A stretch of DNA of 16,271 nucleotides from an uncultured Ruminococcus sp. (GTDB lineage Bacteria > Bacillota > Clostridia > Oscillospirales > Ruminococcaceae), in contig CAMWHN010000019.1 of NCBI GenBank assembly GCA_947174085.1, positions 1 to 16,271 on the forward strand, given 5' to 3'. Below, one piece after another: positions 1 to 7,434 of this stretch (positions within the stretch are counted from its first letter, which is position 1; every line of letters begins with the position of its first letter). The notes beneath the pieces were generated by a model, which saw nothing but the letters and a program-made list of their open reading frames with translations, had not been told where the DNA came from and searched no databases. Position numbers and translations under genes: made by a program.

Positions 1-14
1 GAATTACTATAAAA

Positions 15-608
15 TTAAGAATCTTGTTCTACGATTTCAGAAAAAACAGTTTGCAAATCTTCTAAACCCTCACAAGTTTTTATGGAAACTGAAATTTTAT
101 AAATATCTTCAAAACAAGGGATTTCATTCGCAAAGGCAAGCATTCTGTTTTGACGCTCTGTTTTATTTAATTTATCAGCTTTTGTAAATATAATCACAAA
201 CGGAATTTCTGAATCTATTAATTGATTTATCATAGCTAAGTCATCTACAGAGGGTGCATGACGCATATCTAATAATTGAATGACTAATTGCAAATCTCTA
301 TCTGCTTGCAGATAATCAAAAATTAATTTTCTCAGGCGTTGCTGTTCAGATTTAGAAGTCTTGGCATAGCCATACCCCGGTAAATCCACAAAATAAATTT
401 TATCATCAACGCTATAAAAATTAACAGTTGCAGTTTTCCCTGGCACTGCGCTAACACGTGCCAGAGATTTTTTATTGACGAGTTTATTAATCAAAGACGA
501 TTTTCCGACATTAGAACGCCCTACAAAAGCAAATTCCATGCGTTCTGGAGCAGGAAATTGACTAGCTTTCCCATAAGCACCAGTAAATACTGTATTTTGA
601 AATTTCAT
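15..608 (-). CDS. engB: Ribosome biogenesis GTP-binding protein EngB (YsxC/YihA)
   Basis: A small P-loop GTPase that, in the YsxC/YihA family, helps late assembly of the large ribosomal subunit in the cytoplasm. The 197-residue length is normal. Visible motifs are G1 GRSNVGKS (residues 30-37), G3 DLPGYG and G4 TKAD, in the order expected of a TrmE-Era-EngA-YihA type GTPase. The ATG is preceded by a strong GGAGG ribosome binding site, only 14 bases after the lon stop, so lon and engB are probably co-transcribed. This lon-engB order is common in Firmicutes. The gene ends with TAA 14 bases from the window edge, so any terminator lies outside. Confidence 0.96.
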   Translation of the reverse strand: MKFQNTVFTGAYGKASQFPAPERMEFAFVGRSNVGKSSLINKLVNKKSLARVSAVPGKTATVNFYSVDDKIYFVDLPGYGYAKTSKSEQQRLRKLIFDYLQADRDLQLVIQLLDMRHAPSVDDLAMINQLIDSEIPFVIIFTKADKLNKTERQNRMLAFANEIPCFEDIYKISVSIKTCEGLEDLQTVFSEIVEQDS

Positions 609-622
609 AAATCCTCCGTTTA

Positions 623-2446
623 TTATGCATGTATTGCTTCTGTAGCTACAGTTTTCTTTTTCATTGTTTTGGCATTACTGGTTTTGGATTTTTTAGCCGG
701 CTTTTCCAAAGCAATTTCAAGCACTTCTGATAAATCACGAACCGGCAAAAATGTAATCGCATTTTTCACAACAGAATCAATTTCTTCTAAATCAGCTTGA
801 TTTCCCTCAGGAATAATTACTATTTTAATACCAGCTTTATAAGCAGCCATAGATTTTTCACGCAATCCGCCGATAGGCATAACTTTACCATGCAATGTAA
901 TTTCTCCAGTCATAGCAACATCTGCACGTACAGGAATCCCAGACAATGCAGAAATTAAAGCTGTTGTCATAGTCACGCCGGCAGAAGGGCCATCTTTCGG
1001 GACTGCGCCTTCTGGTGCATGAATATGCAAATCTTTTTTCTGATAAAAATCAGATGAAATATTATATTCTTTCGCAACCTTTCTGGCATAACTAACAGCA
1101 ATTTTTGCGCTTTCCTGCATGACGTTTCCTAGAGAACCAGTAATTTCAATTGTTCCCTTACCGTCTAAAATAATTGCTTCTAATGGCATGAGAACACCGC
1201 CGACTGAAGTCCATGCAAGACCGTTTACTAATCCGACAGTATTTTGTTTGCTTTGCTCATCAGGCAAATATTTCGCAATGCCTAAGTATTGTTTTATATC
1301 TTTTAATTTTACATGTACACGCTTTGCTTCACCGAGAGCAATTGTTTTTGCAGATTTTCGGCAAACTGTTCCAATCATGCGCTCTAAATTACGCACACCG
1401 GCTTCTTTAGTATAACCGTCAATTATTTCATAAATTACATCATGGTCAAAACGGCATTGTGAAGATTTCATACCATGAGCTTTGATTTGTTTTTCAAGTA
1501 AATGCCTTGTTGCAATCTGGAATTTTTCTTCACGGGTATAACTAGAAATTTCAATAACTTCCATTCTGTCTAGCAAAGGCTCTGGAATCGTATCCAAAGT
1601 ATTAGCTGTTGCAATAAATAACACTTGACTTAAATCAAATGGCAATTCCAAATAATGATCTCTAAACGCATGGTTTTGCTCACTGTCTAAAACTTCTAAC
1701 ATTGCTGCCGATGGATCGCCTTTGTAATCATTGCCCATTTTGTCAAGTTCATCTAGTAAAATCAAAGGATTTCTTGTGCCGGCTTGATTAATTGCATTAA
1801 TAATTCTACCGGGCATTGCACCAATATATGTTTTTCTATGACCTCTGATATCTGCTTCATCACGAACACCGCCAAGAGAGACTCTGACAAATTTTCTGGA
1901 AATTGCCTCTGCAATAGAACGCCCAATAGATGATTTACCAACCCCCGGAGGTCCTACCAGACATAAAATCTGTCCTTTTAATTCCGGATTTAATACACGA
2001 ACTGCAAGCGATTCTATAATACGTTCTTTTACTTTCTGTAAGCCATAATGTGCCATATCTAATAGTTTCTGTACAGATTGCAAATCAAGATTTTCTTCAG
2101 ACAGGACATTCCAAGGCAAATTCAAACAAGTATCTAAATAACTGGAAATCACATAAGCTTCTTGTGAAGAAGACGGCATTTGCTGTAATCTGCTTGCTTC
2201 TTTCAAGAGCTTCTTTTCATGTTCTTCTGACAAGCCTAATGCACGAATGCGCTCTGAATAAGAATCTGCGTCTTCAATTTCTTCTCCTGTTTCTTCCCGA
2301 AGCTGTTCAGAAATGACTCGCAACTGTTCACGCAAGAAATATTCTCTTTGTCCTTGGTCAATATTTTCCTGTGTTTTATCATGAATATCTTTCTCTGTTT
2401 CTAACACAAGTGTTTCCTTGACTAAAATTTGATATAACAATTGCAT
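623..2446 (-). CDS. lon: Lon protease, coiled-coil/AAA+/peptidase part (downstream of in-frame stop)
   Basis: The ATP-dependent serine protease core of Lon (peptidase family S16), which unfolds and degrades damaged and regulatory proteins in the cytoplasm. Residues below count from the ATG at 2446. A coiled-coil segment comes first, then Walker A GPPGVGKS (165-172), Walker B LLDELDK (230-236), and the protease domain with catalytic Ser488 in DGPSAG and Lys531. All key residues are present. The C-terminus carries an extra Lys-rich tail of about 25 residues. This part is in the same frame as the upstream 189-residue piece, separated only by one TAA and six codons. Together they make about 803 residues, a normal full Lon length. 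The ATG has only AAGAAG directly against it as a possible ribosome binding site, so separate initiation would rely on re-initiation after the nearby stop. A nonsense mutation in a single lon gene is the simplest reading. Confidence 0.9.
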   Translation of the reverse strand: MQLLYQILVKETLVLETEKDIHDKTQENIDQGQREYFLREQLRVISEQLREETGEEIEDADSYSERIRALGLSEEHEKKLLKEASRLQQMPSSSQEAYVISSYLDTCLNLPWNVLSEENLDLQSVQKLLDMAHYGLQKVKERIIESLAVRVLNPELKGQILCLVGPPGVGKSSIGRSIAEAISRKFVRVSLGGVRDEADIRGHRKTYIGAMPGRIINAINQAGTRNPLILLDELDKMGNDYKGDPSAAMLEVLDSEQNHAFRDHYLELPFDLSQVLFIATANTLDTIPEPLLDRMEVIEISSYTREEKFQIATRHLLEKQIKAHGMKSSQCRFDHDVIYEIIDGYTKEAGVRNLERMIGTVCRKSAKTIALGEAKRVHVKLKDIKQYLGIAKYLPDEQSKQNTVGLVNGLAWTSVGGVLMPLEAIILDGKGTIEITGSLGNVMQESAKIAVSYARKVAKEYNISSDFYQKKDLHIHAPEGAVPKDGPSAGVTMTTALISALSGIPVRADVAMTGEITLHGKVMPIGGLREKSMAAYKAGIKIVIIPEGNQADLEEIDSVVKNAITFLPVRDLSEVLEIALEKPAKKSKTSNAKTMKKKTVATEAIHA

Positions 2447-2464
2447 TCTTCTTGATAAATAATT

Positions 2465-3034
2465 TTATTCTAGCAAAGCTTGTTTATCTTTGAAATCAAA
2501 CATTGTGTTAAAAACAATTTCTTCATATAATTTCATAGGTTCTTCTTGACACATCACGGAAACCATGAGTTCCCTTGGCAAACGAGGAAATAAATCGCTA
2601 TATCTATCATATGCGCCTTTAATTGCCCGTATAAGTGCCTGCATTTCGATTTCATCATAACTTTCACGACTATTAATTGGCAAACGGCGCACTTCTGCCA
2701 GAAGCACTTCACTTTCTGGAAGAGATTCCACTGATTTTATTTTCGCCCGATAGCAACCCTCTATTAAAATCCGAATTGTATCATCTTGTTTAAGCGTCTG
2801 TCTAATTTCCGCAACAATGCCGACTTGATACAAATCTTCTTGTGTTGGGGATTCGTCAAATACATCTTTCTGTGCCGTTAAAAATATTTTTCTATCATGT
2901 TTCAATGCTAATTCTACAGCCTGTACAGACATAGCTCTTGCAACATCAAAATGCATAATCATATGTGGAAACGCAACAGTTCCACGCATTGGCACAGTCG
3001 GTAGCTTTTCAACTAGTTTCTTTTTTTCCTGCAT
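2465..3034 (-). CDS. lon: Lon protease N-terminal substrate-binding domain (ends at in-frame TAA)
   Basis: The N-terminal globular (LON/PUA-like) domain of Lon, which binds substrates. It starts at an ATG preceded by GAGG with seven bases spacing. The sequence opens with the family's typical pattern around PTVPMRGTVAFPHMIMHFDV and runs to DKQALLE, where other Lon proteins continue without a break into the coiled coil. Here a TAA (2467-2465) intervenes. The frame does not change, so this is a nonsense codon rather than an indel. A sigma-A promoter lies 62 bases upstream, downstream of the clpX terminator, so lon begins a new transcription unit. If expressed alone, this 189-residue product is a complete folded domain without ATPase or protease activity. 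Confidence 0.88.
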   Translation of the reverse strand: MQEKKKLVEKLPTVPMRGTVAFPHMIMHFDVARAMSVQAVELALKHDRKIFLTAQKDVFDESPTQEDLYQVGIVAEIRQTLKQDDTIRILIEGCYRAKIKSVESLPESEVLLAEVRRLPINSRESYDEIEMQALIRAIKGAYDRYSDLFPRLPRELMVSVMCQEEPMKLYEEIVFNTMFDFKDKQALLE

Positions 3035-3059
3035 ACTTCGACCTCACATTTCCAGCTTC

Positions 3060-3081
3060 TTCTGTAAATTTCAAAACAGAA
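3060..3081 (-). repeat. Inverted repeat in the lon 5' untranslated region
   Basis: TTCTGT and ACAGAA arms of six bases are separated by ten bases, between the likely transcription start (about 3089) and the lon ribosome binding site. It could be an operator or a weak hairpin. Arms this short can occur by chance in AT-rich DNA. Confidence 0.3.
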
Positions 3082-3095
3082 AAATGCTTTTATTT

Positions 3096-3124
3096 ATTAT
3101 ACTACATTTTCAGACGAATTGCAA
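3096..3124 (-). promoter_or_regulatory. Sigma-A promoter for lon-engB
   Basis: On the minus strand TTGCAA (3124-3119) is followed after exactly 17 bases by TATAAT (3101-3096), close to the sigma-A consensus. It sits between the clpX terminator and the lon start. I see no CtsR heptad repeat or CIRCE element around it. Confidence 0.85.
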
Positions 3125-3150
3125 GCGGTAATTTCCGGTCGCATTGGTGC

Positions 3151-3180
3151 GAAAAGCCACACGAACGAGTGTGGCTTTTC
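3151..3180 (-). terminator. Terminator after clpX
   Basis: A perfect 12-bp stem (GAAAAGCCACAC pairing with GTGTGGCTTTTC) with a six-base loop starts four bases after the clpX stop. The A- and T-runs lie inside the stem ends, so it is nearly symmetric and could act in both directions. It ends the tig-clpP-clpX unit ahead of the lon promoter. Confidence 0.85.
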
Positions 3181-3184
3181 TGAT

Positions 3185-4468
3185 TTACCATAACTGCACA
3201 GTCTGTCCACTTCTGTCCGTGAGTACAGGGGACGCATTTTCTGTGACACATTCTTTTGTGATAGTAATTTTTACAATTTCTTCATGCATTGGCAAATGAA
3301 ACATAGATTTCATTAAAATACCTTCCATGATAGCTCTTAGACCTCTTGCACCAGTTTTTTGAGAAATTGCTTTTTTAGCGATTTCCGTTAAAGCTTCTTG
3401 CTCTACAAAAAGCTCTGCATTATCATAGCCAAAAAGCGCAATATATTGCTTTACAAGTGCATTTTTCGGCTCGGTTAAAATTCTAACAAGTGCATCTTCA
3501 TCAAGTTGATTCAAAGCCGTAATAATTGGCAAACGTCCAACTAATTCCGGCACAATGCCAAAACGTACCAAATCTTGTGGAATAGCTCTTTTGAAAATAT
3601 TATCTTCTGATTGCTTTTTAGAAATCACTTCCGCACCGAAGCCCAAACCTGAAGGCTTTGTACGTTTCATAATAATTTGCTCTAAGCCGTCAAATGCACC
3701 GCCACAGATAAATAAAATATTTTTTGTATTAATTTGCAAACATTCTTGTTGTGGGTGTTTTCTTCCGCCCTGTGGGGGAACGTCAGAAACAGTACCTTCA
3801 ATAATTTTTAGCAAAGACTGCTGAACGCCTTCACCAGAAACATCTCTTGTCAAAGAAGTATTTTCAGATTTTCTTGCAATTTTATCAATTTCATCAATAT
3901 AAATAATACCTCTTTCAGCGGCTTCCATATCATAATCTGCTGCTTGAATTAATCTAAGCAAAACATTTTCCACATCATCGCCGACATAACCAGCTTCTGT
4001 AATCGTTGTTGCATCTGCAATCGCAAACGGTACAGCAAGAATTTTCGCAAGTGTCTGCGCCAACAGCGTTTTGCCAACACCTGTTGGTCCTAACAAAAGC
4101 ACATTACTTTTTTGAAGTTCCACATCAGAGTTTTCTTCTAAGCTCATAATGCGCTTATAATGATTATACACAGAAACAGATAATGCAATTTTAGCATCAT
4201 CTTGTCCAACTACATACTGGTCAAGAATTTGCTTAATTTCCACAGGTTTCAGAAGATGAAAAGGGGTATTTGCTTTGGTTTCCTGAATTTTTTTCTGTTC
4301 TTGTTCCTTTGGTTCAGGCTGATGATGTGTTGCAGGCCCAAAAATCATATTATAACAAGTGCAAACGCACTCGTCACAGATATTATAAATTCCGGAAGAG
4401 AACGTACTCATAACTTCATTCTCACTCTTACCACAGAAATTACAGATTTTATAATGCATTTCTTTCAT
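3185..4468 (-). CDS. clpX: ATP-dependent Clp protease ATP-binding subunit ClpX
   Basis: The AAA+ unfoldase that feeds substrates to ClpP. Counting from the ATG at 4468, an N-terminal zinc-binding domain has Cys9, Cys12, Cys31 and Cys34. Walker A GPTGVGKT is at 127-134, the pore loop GYVG at 160-163, Walker B IDEID at 191-195, and the ClpP-docking loop reads LGF (275-277), the IGF-type tripeptide. Length (427 residues) is typical. The start is uncertain: a TTG lies immediately before this ATG, another ATG lies at 4459, and none has a good ribosome binding site. The only strong Shine-Dalgarno (GAGGTG, 4530-4525) is about 57 bases upstream and faces a five-codon out-of-frame ORF. The gene follows clpP and ends at a strong terminator. 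Confidence 0.96.
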   Translation of the reverse strand: MKEMHYKICNFCGKSENEVMSTFSSGIYNICDECVCTCYNMIFGPATHHQPEPKEQEQKKIQETKANTPFHLLKPVEIKQILDQYVVGQDDAKIALSVSVYNHYKRIMSLEENSDVELQKSNVLLLGPTGVGKTLLAQTLAKILAVPFAIADATTITEAGYVGDDVENVLLRLIQAADYDMEAAERGIIYIDEIDKIARKSENTSLTRDVSGEGVQQSLLKIIEGTVSDVPPQGGRKHPQQECLQINTKNILFICGGAFDGLEQIIMKRTKPSGLGFGAEVISKKQSEDNIFKRAIPQDLVRFGIVPELVGRLPIITALNQLDEDALVRILTEPKNALVKQYIALFGYDNAELFVEQEALTEIAKKAISQKTGARGLRAIMEGILMKSMFHLPMHEEIVKITITKECVTENASPVLTDRSGQTVQLW

Positions 4469-4567
4469 CAATCTATTGCTATTACTGAAAATTAATTATA
4501 GTTTATCATTTCAATAATAGCTTTCACCTCTTTTCTTTTGAATAAACGCTAAATACTTGGCTATTTA

Positions 4568-5179
4568 TTATTTATTTTCAGGTCTTGTTGTGATAACTTT
4601 ATCAATTAAGCCATAAGCTTGTGCTTGTTCTGCTGTCATATAATTATCACGTTCTGTGTCACGTTCGATTACTTCTAAAGGCTGTCCCGTATGCTTCGCA
4701 AGCATTTCATTCATTTTTTGACGGGTTCTCACCAAATGATCAGAATGAATTTTAATATCCGTACATTGCCCAGACAAACCGCCTGAAATTAACGGCTGGT
4801 GAATCATGATTTCACTATTTGGCAAAGCAAAACGCTTGCCTTTTGCGCCGGCTGTTAATAAAAATGCACCCATAGAAGCCGCCATGCCCATACAGATAGT
4901 AGACACATCGCATTTAATATATTGCATTGTATCATAAATTGCCATACCGGCTGTAATAGACCCCCCAGGGCTATTAATATATAGCGAAATATCTTTTTCT
5001 ACATCTTGGCTTTCAAGATATAATAATTGCGCAACAACTAAACTAGCCGTTGTATCTGTCACTTGGTCACAAAGCATAATAATTCTGTCATTTAATAATC
5101 TCGAAAAAATATCATAAGACCTGTCTCCACGGCTTGTTTGTTCCACAACATATGGCATAGAAGTATTCATGAAATCCAT
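4568..5179 (-). CDS. clpP: ATP-dependent Clp protease proteolytic subunit ClpP
   Basis: The serine peptidase (family S14) that forms the two-ring degradation chamber capped by ClpX. The chosen ATG gives 203 residues and has AGGA eight bases upstream. The frame is open further upstream to 5242, but that adds 21 unrelated residues and has no better ribosome binding site. The catalytic triad is visible as Ser102 in GMAASMG, His127 in MIHQP and Asp178 in TERDNYM, with spacing that fits E. coli ClpP once a two-residue loop insertion is allowed for. It lies between tig and clpX, the classic tig-clpP-clpX order, and is probably transcribed from the tig promoter, since I see no convincing promoter of its own. 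Confidence 0.97.
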   Translation of the reverse strand: MDFMNTSMPYVVEQTSRGDRSYDIFSRLLNDRIIMLCDQVTDTTASLVVAQLLYLESQDVEKDISLYINSPGGSITAGMAIYDTMQYIKCDVSTICMGMAASMGAFLLTAGAKGKRFALPNSEIMIHQPLISGGLSGQCTDIKIHSDHLVRTRQKMNEMLAKHTGQPLEVIERDTERDNYMTAEQAQAYGLIDKVITTRPENK

Positions 5180-5216
5180 AAAATTAATCCTTTCTTGCGT
5201 TTCTAATACAAAACAC

Positions 5217-5240
5217 GGGCGGACAAAAGCATGCCCACCC
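5217..5240 (-). repeat. Possible hairpin between tig and clpP
   Basis: In the transcript GGGTGG can pair with CCGCCC (one G-U pair) around a 12-base loop. It is unusually GC-rich for this window, with a weak T-rich stretch after it. It may be an attenuator or processing site lowering clpP-clpX expression relative to tig; evidence is limited. Confidence 0.35.
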
Positions 5241-5265
5241 ATGCCGGACTATCATCATTAATTAA

Positions 5266-6582
5266 TTATTCTTCAATTGCAGGTGTTTCTTCTGCTGGTA
5301 CTTCTTCTGTATTGGCATTTGCTTTTACAAGTTCCAATGCTTTGGTAACACGCATATCTGTAATATAATCTACCATTGGTAAACGGCGTTTTACTTCATC
5401 AATTGGCATTTTATTTGCCTCTGCAATCGGCTGTAAACTAGCATTGATTTCATCATCAGAAATCTGAATATTTTCCAAATCAGCAATTTTTTCCAAAGCC
5501 AGACGCAATTTTACTTCATTCATTGCACGGTCACGATTTGTTTCACGGAAGTCATTCATATCCATGCCAGTATATTGCAAATACAAATCAATGCCCATAC
5601 CCTGCTGACTAAGCACCTGTTCAAAATTTCTTACTAATTCATCAATTCTATGTTCATACATGCAATTTGGGATTGGCACATCTACTTTTGCAATTAATGC
5701 TTCCATAATGGCATTATCAAATGCAATATCCGCATCACGAACAGCACTATTTTCTAAATTTTTTCTAGCGTCTTCTTTAAAAGCTTCTAAATTTTCAAAT
5801 TCTGTAGAATCCTGAATAAATTCATCATCAGCTTCTGGCAATTCTTCTATCGTAATGCCATTTAATTTGCATTTAAACACAGCTTCTTTGCCTGCAAATT
5901 CCTGCATTTGATAATTTTCAGGGAAAGTTACATTAACATCAAATTCTTCACCAATTGTCTTGCCAACAATTTGGTCTTCAAAACCAGGGATAAACTGACC
6001 GCTGCCCAAACGCAATGGGAAATTCTCACCTTTACCGCCCTCAAAAGCATTGCCGTCAATAAAGCCTTCAAAATCAATATTAGTTTCATCACCTAACTGT
6101 GCAGGTCTGTCATCTACAGAAACCAATCTTGCATTTCTCTGACGGAGCATTTCTACTTGGGAATTTACATCAGCGTCAGTAACTTCTTTTACGGTTTTAG
6201 ATGCTGGAATGCCTTTATAATCTGCGATTTGAATATCAGGTTTTGTAATACAAATTGCCTTGAATACAGCACCTTCTGTTTTGCTAACTTTTTCAGCACT
6301 AACCTGTGGTGTATCCACAATTTCAAAATCTGCATGCATTAAAGCCTGTGGCAATTCTGCATTAATTAACTGGTTCAATGCATCTTCATAAAATACATTT
6401 TCACCCATGCGAGCTTCTGCCATTTTACGGCTTACTTTGCCTTTACGAAACCCTGGCAAAGAGATATTTTTTCTTTGCTTTTGATAAGCACCTTCTACAG
6501 CCTTTTCAAATTCTTCAGCTGTCACTTCAAACACTAGTTCAACAGTATTTACATCTGTTTTTGTTGTTGATTTTAAACTCAT
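5266..6582 (-). CDS. tig: Trigger factor (ribosome-associated chaperone and peptidyl-prolyl isomerase)
   Basis: Trigger factor binds near the ribosomal exit tunnel and shields nascent chains. The N-terminal ribosome-binding domain contains GFRKGKVSRK (44-53), matching the family's GFRKGKxPxx signature. A FKBP-type isomerase domain follows at about 160-243, and the C-terminal helical chaperone arms end in an acidic tail of Glu, Pro and Ala. At 438 residues it is full length. The ATG has a strong GGAGG ribosome binding site. A promoter with an extended -10 lies about 50 bases upstream, so tig starts the tig-clpP-clpX unit. Chaperone and ClpXP genes together suit a role in handling new or misfolded proteins. 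Confidence 0.97.
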   Translation of the reverse strand: MSLKSTTKTDVNTVELVFEVTAEEFEKAVEGAYQKQRKNISLPGFRKGKVSRKMAEARMGENVFYEDALNQLINAELPQALMHADFEIVDTPQVSAEKVSKTEGAVFKAICITKPDIQIADYKGIPASKTVKEVTDADVNSQVEMLRQRNARLVSVDDRPAQLGDETNIDFEGFIDGNAFEGGKGENFPLRLGSGQFIPGFEDQIVGKTIGEEFDVNVTFPENYQMQEFAGKEAVFKCKLNGITIEELPEADDEFIQDSTEFENLEAFKEDARKNLENSAVRDADIAFDNAIMEALIAKVDVPIPNCMYEHRIDELVRNFEQVLSQQGMGIDLYLQYTGMDMNDFRETNRDRAMNEVKLRLALEKIADLENIQISDDEINASLQPIAEANKMPIDEVKRRLPMVDYITDMRVTKALELVKANANTEEVPAEETPAIEE

Positions 6583-6632
6583 TTTTATTCCTCCAACTAA
6601 CTTTTTGCAGTAATCTCCTGCATATACAAAAC

Positions 6633-6661
6633 ATTATAACATATCCGGTAAAATTTTTCTA
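6633..6661 (-). promoter_or_regulatory. Promoter for tig-clpP-clpX
   Basis: TATAAT (6638-6633) is preceded by TGT, an extended -10 arrangement. The -35 position at 17-base spacing reads TAGAAA, four of six consensus bases. Confidence 0.7.
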
Positions 6662-6676
6662 TCATTTTTTATTATT

Positions 6677-6692
6677 TTAGAACAAGTTCTAA
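6677..6692. repeat. Palindrome upstream of the tig promoter
   Basis: TTAGAACAAGTTCTAA has seven-base arms around a two-base centre, 15 bases upstream of the tig -35 box and 13 bases after the phosphoesterase stop. In the minus-strand transcript no U-run follows, so it is not a terminator for the upstream operon. On the plus strand a T-run follows, but no gene reads that way. An operator is possible; no protein is known to bind it from sequence alone. Confidence 0.4.
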
Positions 6693-6705
6693 TTTTTTTA
6701 CAAAA

Positions 6706-7431
6706 TTATAAAACTTTTTCCGGAATAAATTGTAAATAATCACCTGAAATCAAATGATAACAAATGCCGTTTTCATAGCCTTTCGTAGCTCTGGCATGAG
6801 TTTTCCCATGCAAATGCCCATAATAACAATCTGTCACACCAAATTCTTGTAAAACTTCCAGCATTAATTTATTATAATTCCCCCAGTAAACAGGCGGATA
6901 ATGCAAAAATACAATTGGCATCAGATTTTTTTTAACAGCTTCCTGCAAAGAAACTCGTAATCTTTGTTGTTCTCTTGCAAGAATTTTTTGATTATCAATT
7001 ATATTCTGGTCTGATGATTTTTCAAATATATTAACTTCATTCGGAATATTTACCCAGCCTCTTGTACCGCAAATTGCAATATTTTCATAAGCATAGCAAT
7101 TATTATGCAAAATATACAAAGAATCAAAATTATTTTTCTGAAAAAAATCTGTCATTTTTTTCATAGAATTCCACCAATAATCATGATTGCCCTTGAGAAT
7201 AATTTTTTTCCCTGTGAGATTATTTAAAAAATTAAAATCAGGTTTTGCTTGTTCTAAATTCATGCCCCAAGAAATATCGCCTGCGAGTACAATTACATCT
7301 TCTGGCTTAACAATTCTTTTCCAATTTTCAGCAATTCTAGCCTGATAATTTTGCCAGCCGTCAAATATTTCCATAGATTTTTCAGGAACACCAAAAGCTA
7401 AATGCGTGTCCCCCATGACAAATAAACTCAT
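6706..7431 (-). CDS. Metallophosphoesterase (COG1768-like predicted phosphohydrolase)
   Basis: A calcineurin-like metallophosphoesterase of unknown substrate. All metal-site motifs are present: GDTH with Asp8 and His10, GDISWG with Asp52, GNHD at 81-84, HYPP with His177, and GHLH at 205-208. It is 241 residues, with no signal peptide or membrane segment, so it is presumably cytoplasmic. From memory it resembles the predicted phosphohydrolase group COG1768, whose members carry the GNHDYWW pattern. It begins three bases after the thrC stop without a clear ribosome binding site, which suggests translational coupling, and appears to be the last gene of the rplS-lepB operon. The fold is certain; the substrate cannot be read from the sequence. 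Confidence 0.88.
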   Translation of the reverse strand: MSLFVMGDTHLAFGVPEKSMEIFDGWQNYQARIAENWKRIVKPEDVIVLAGDISWGMNLEQAKPDFNFLNNLTGKKIILKGNHDYWWNSMKKMTDFFQKNNFDSLYILHNNCYAYENIAICGTRGWVNIPNEVNIFEKSSDQNIIDNQKILAREQQRLRVSLQEAVKKNLMPIVFLHYPPVYWGNYNKLMLEVLQEFGVTDCYYGHLHGKTHARATKGYENGICYHLISGDYLQFIPEKVL

Positions 7432-7434
7432 GAA

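Noticed and set aside
558..800. Plus-strand open frames in this and many other places (for example 3555-3824, 6378-6680, 13339-13605)
   Set aside because: They are antisense to strongly recognised genes, show low-complexity translations rich in Phe, Ile and Leu, and have no matching promoters or known domains.
2447..2467. lon split caused by a frameshift
   Set aside because: The upstream and downstream parts are in the same frame, with 18 bases between the stop and the next ATG, so no indel is needed.
623..3034. TAA reassigned to an amino acid in this organism
   Set aside because: engB, tig, clpP, thrC and rplS all end with TAA at positions that give normal-length proteins, so TAA works as a stop here. 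Only lon shows an internal one.
4492..4509. Five-codon ORF upstream of clpX as an N-terminal extension of ClpX broken by a stop
   Set aside because: It is not in the clpX frame, so a lost stop would not join the two.
5180..5242. Longer clpP N-terminus starting at 5242
   Set aside because: The 21 extra residues lie over a GC-rich hairpin region, do not resemble ClpP, and the ATG at 5179 has a better ribosome binding site.
6677..6692. LexA (SOS) box
   Set aside because: GAAC and GTTC are separated by two bases rather than four, and no SOS gene is adjacent.
6677..6692. Terminator of the lepB-to-phosphoesterase operon
   Set aside because: In the minus-strand transcript the palindrome is AT-rich, has a very small loop and is followed by A bases, not a U-run.
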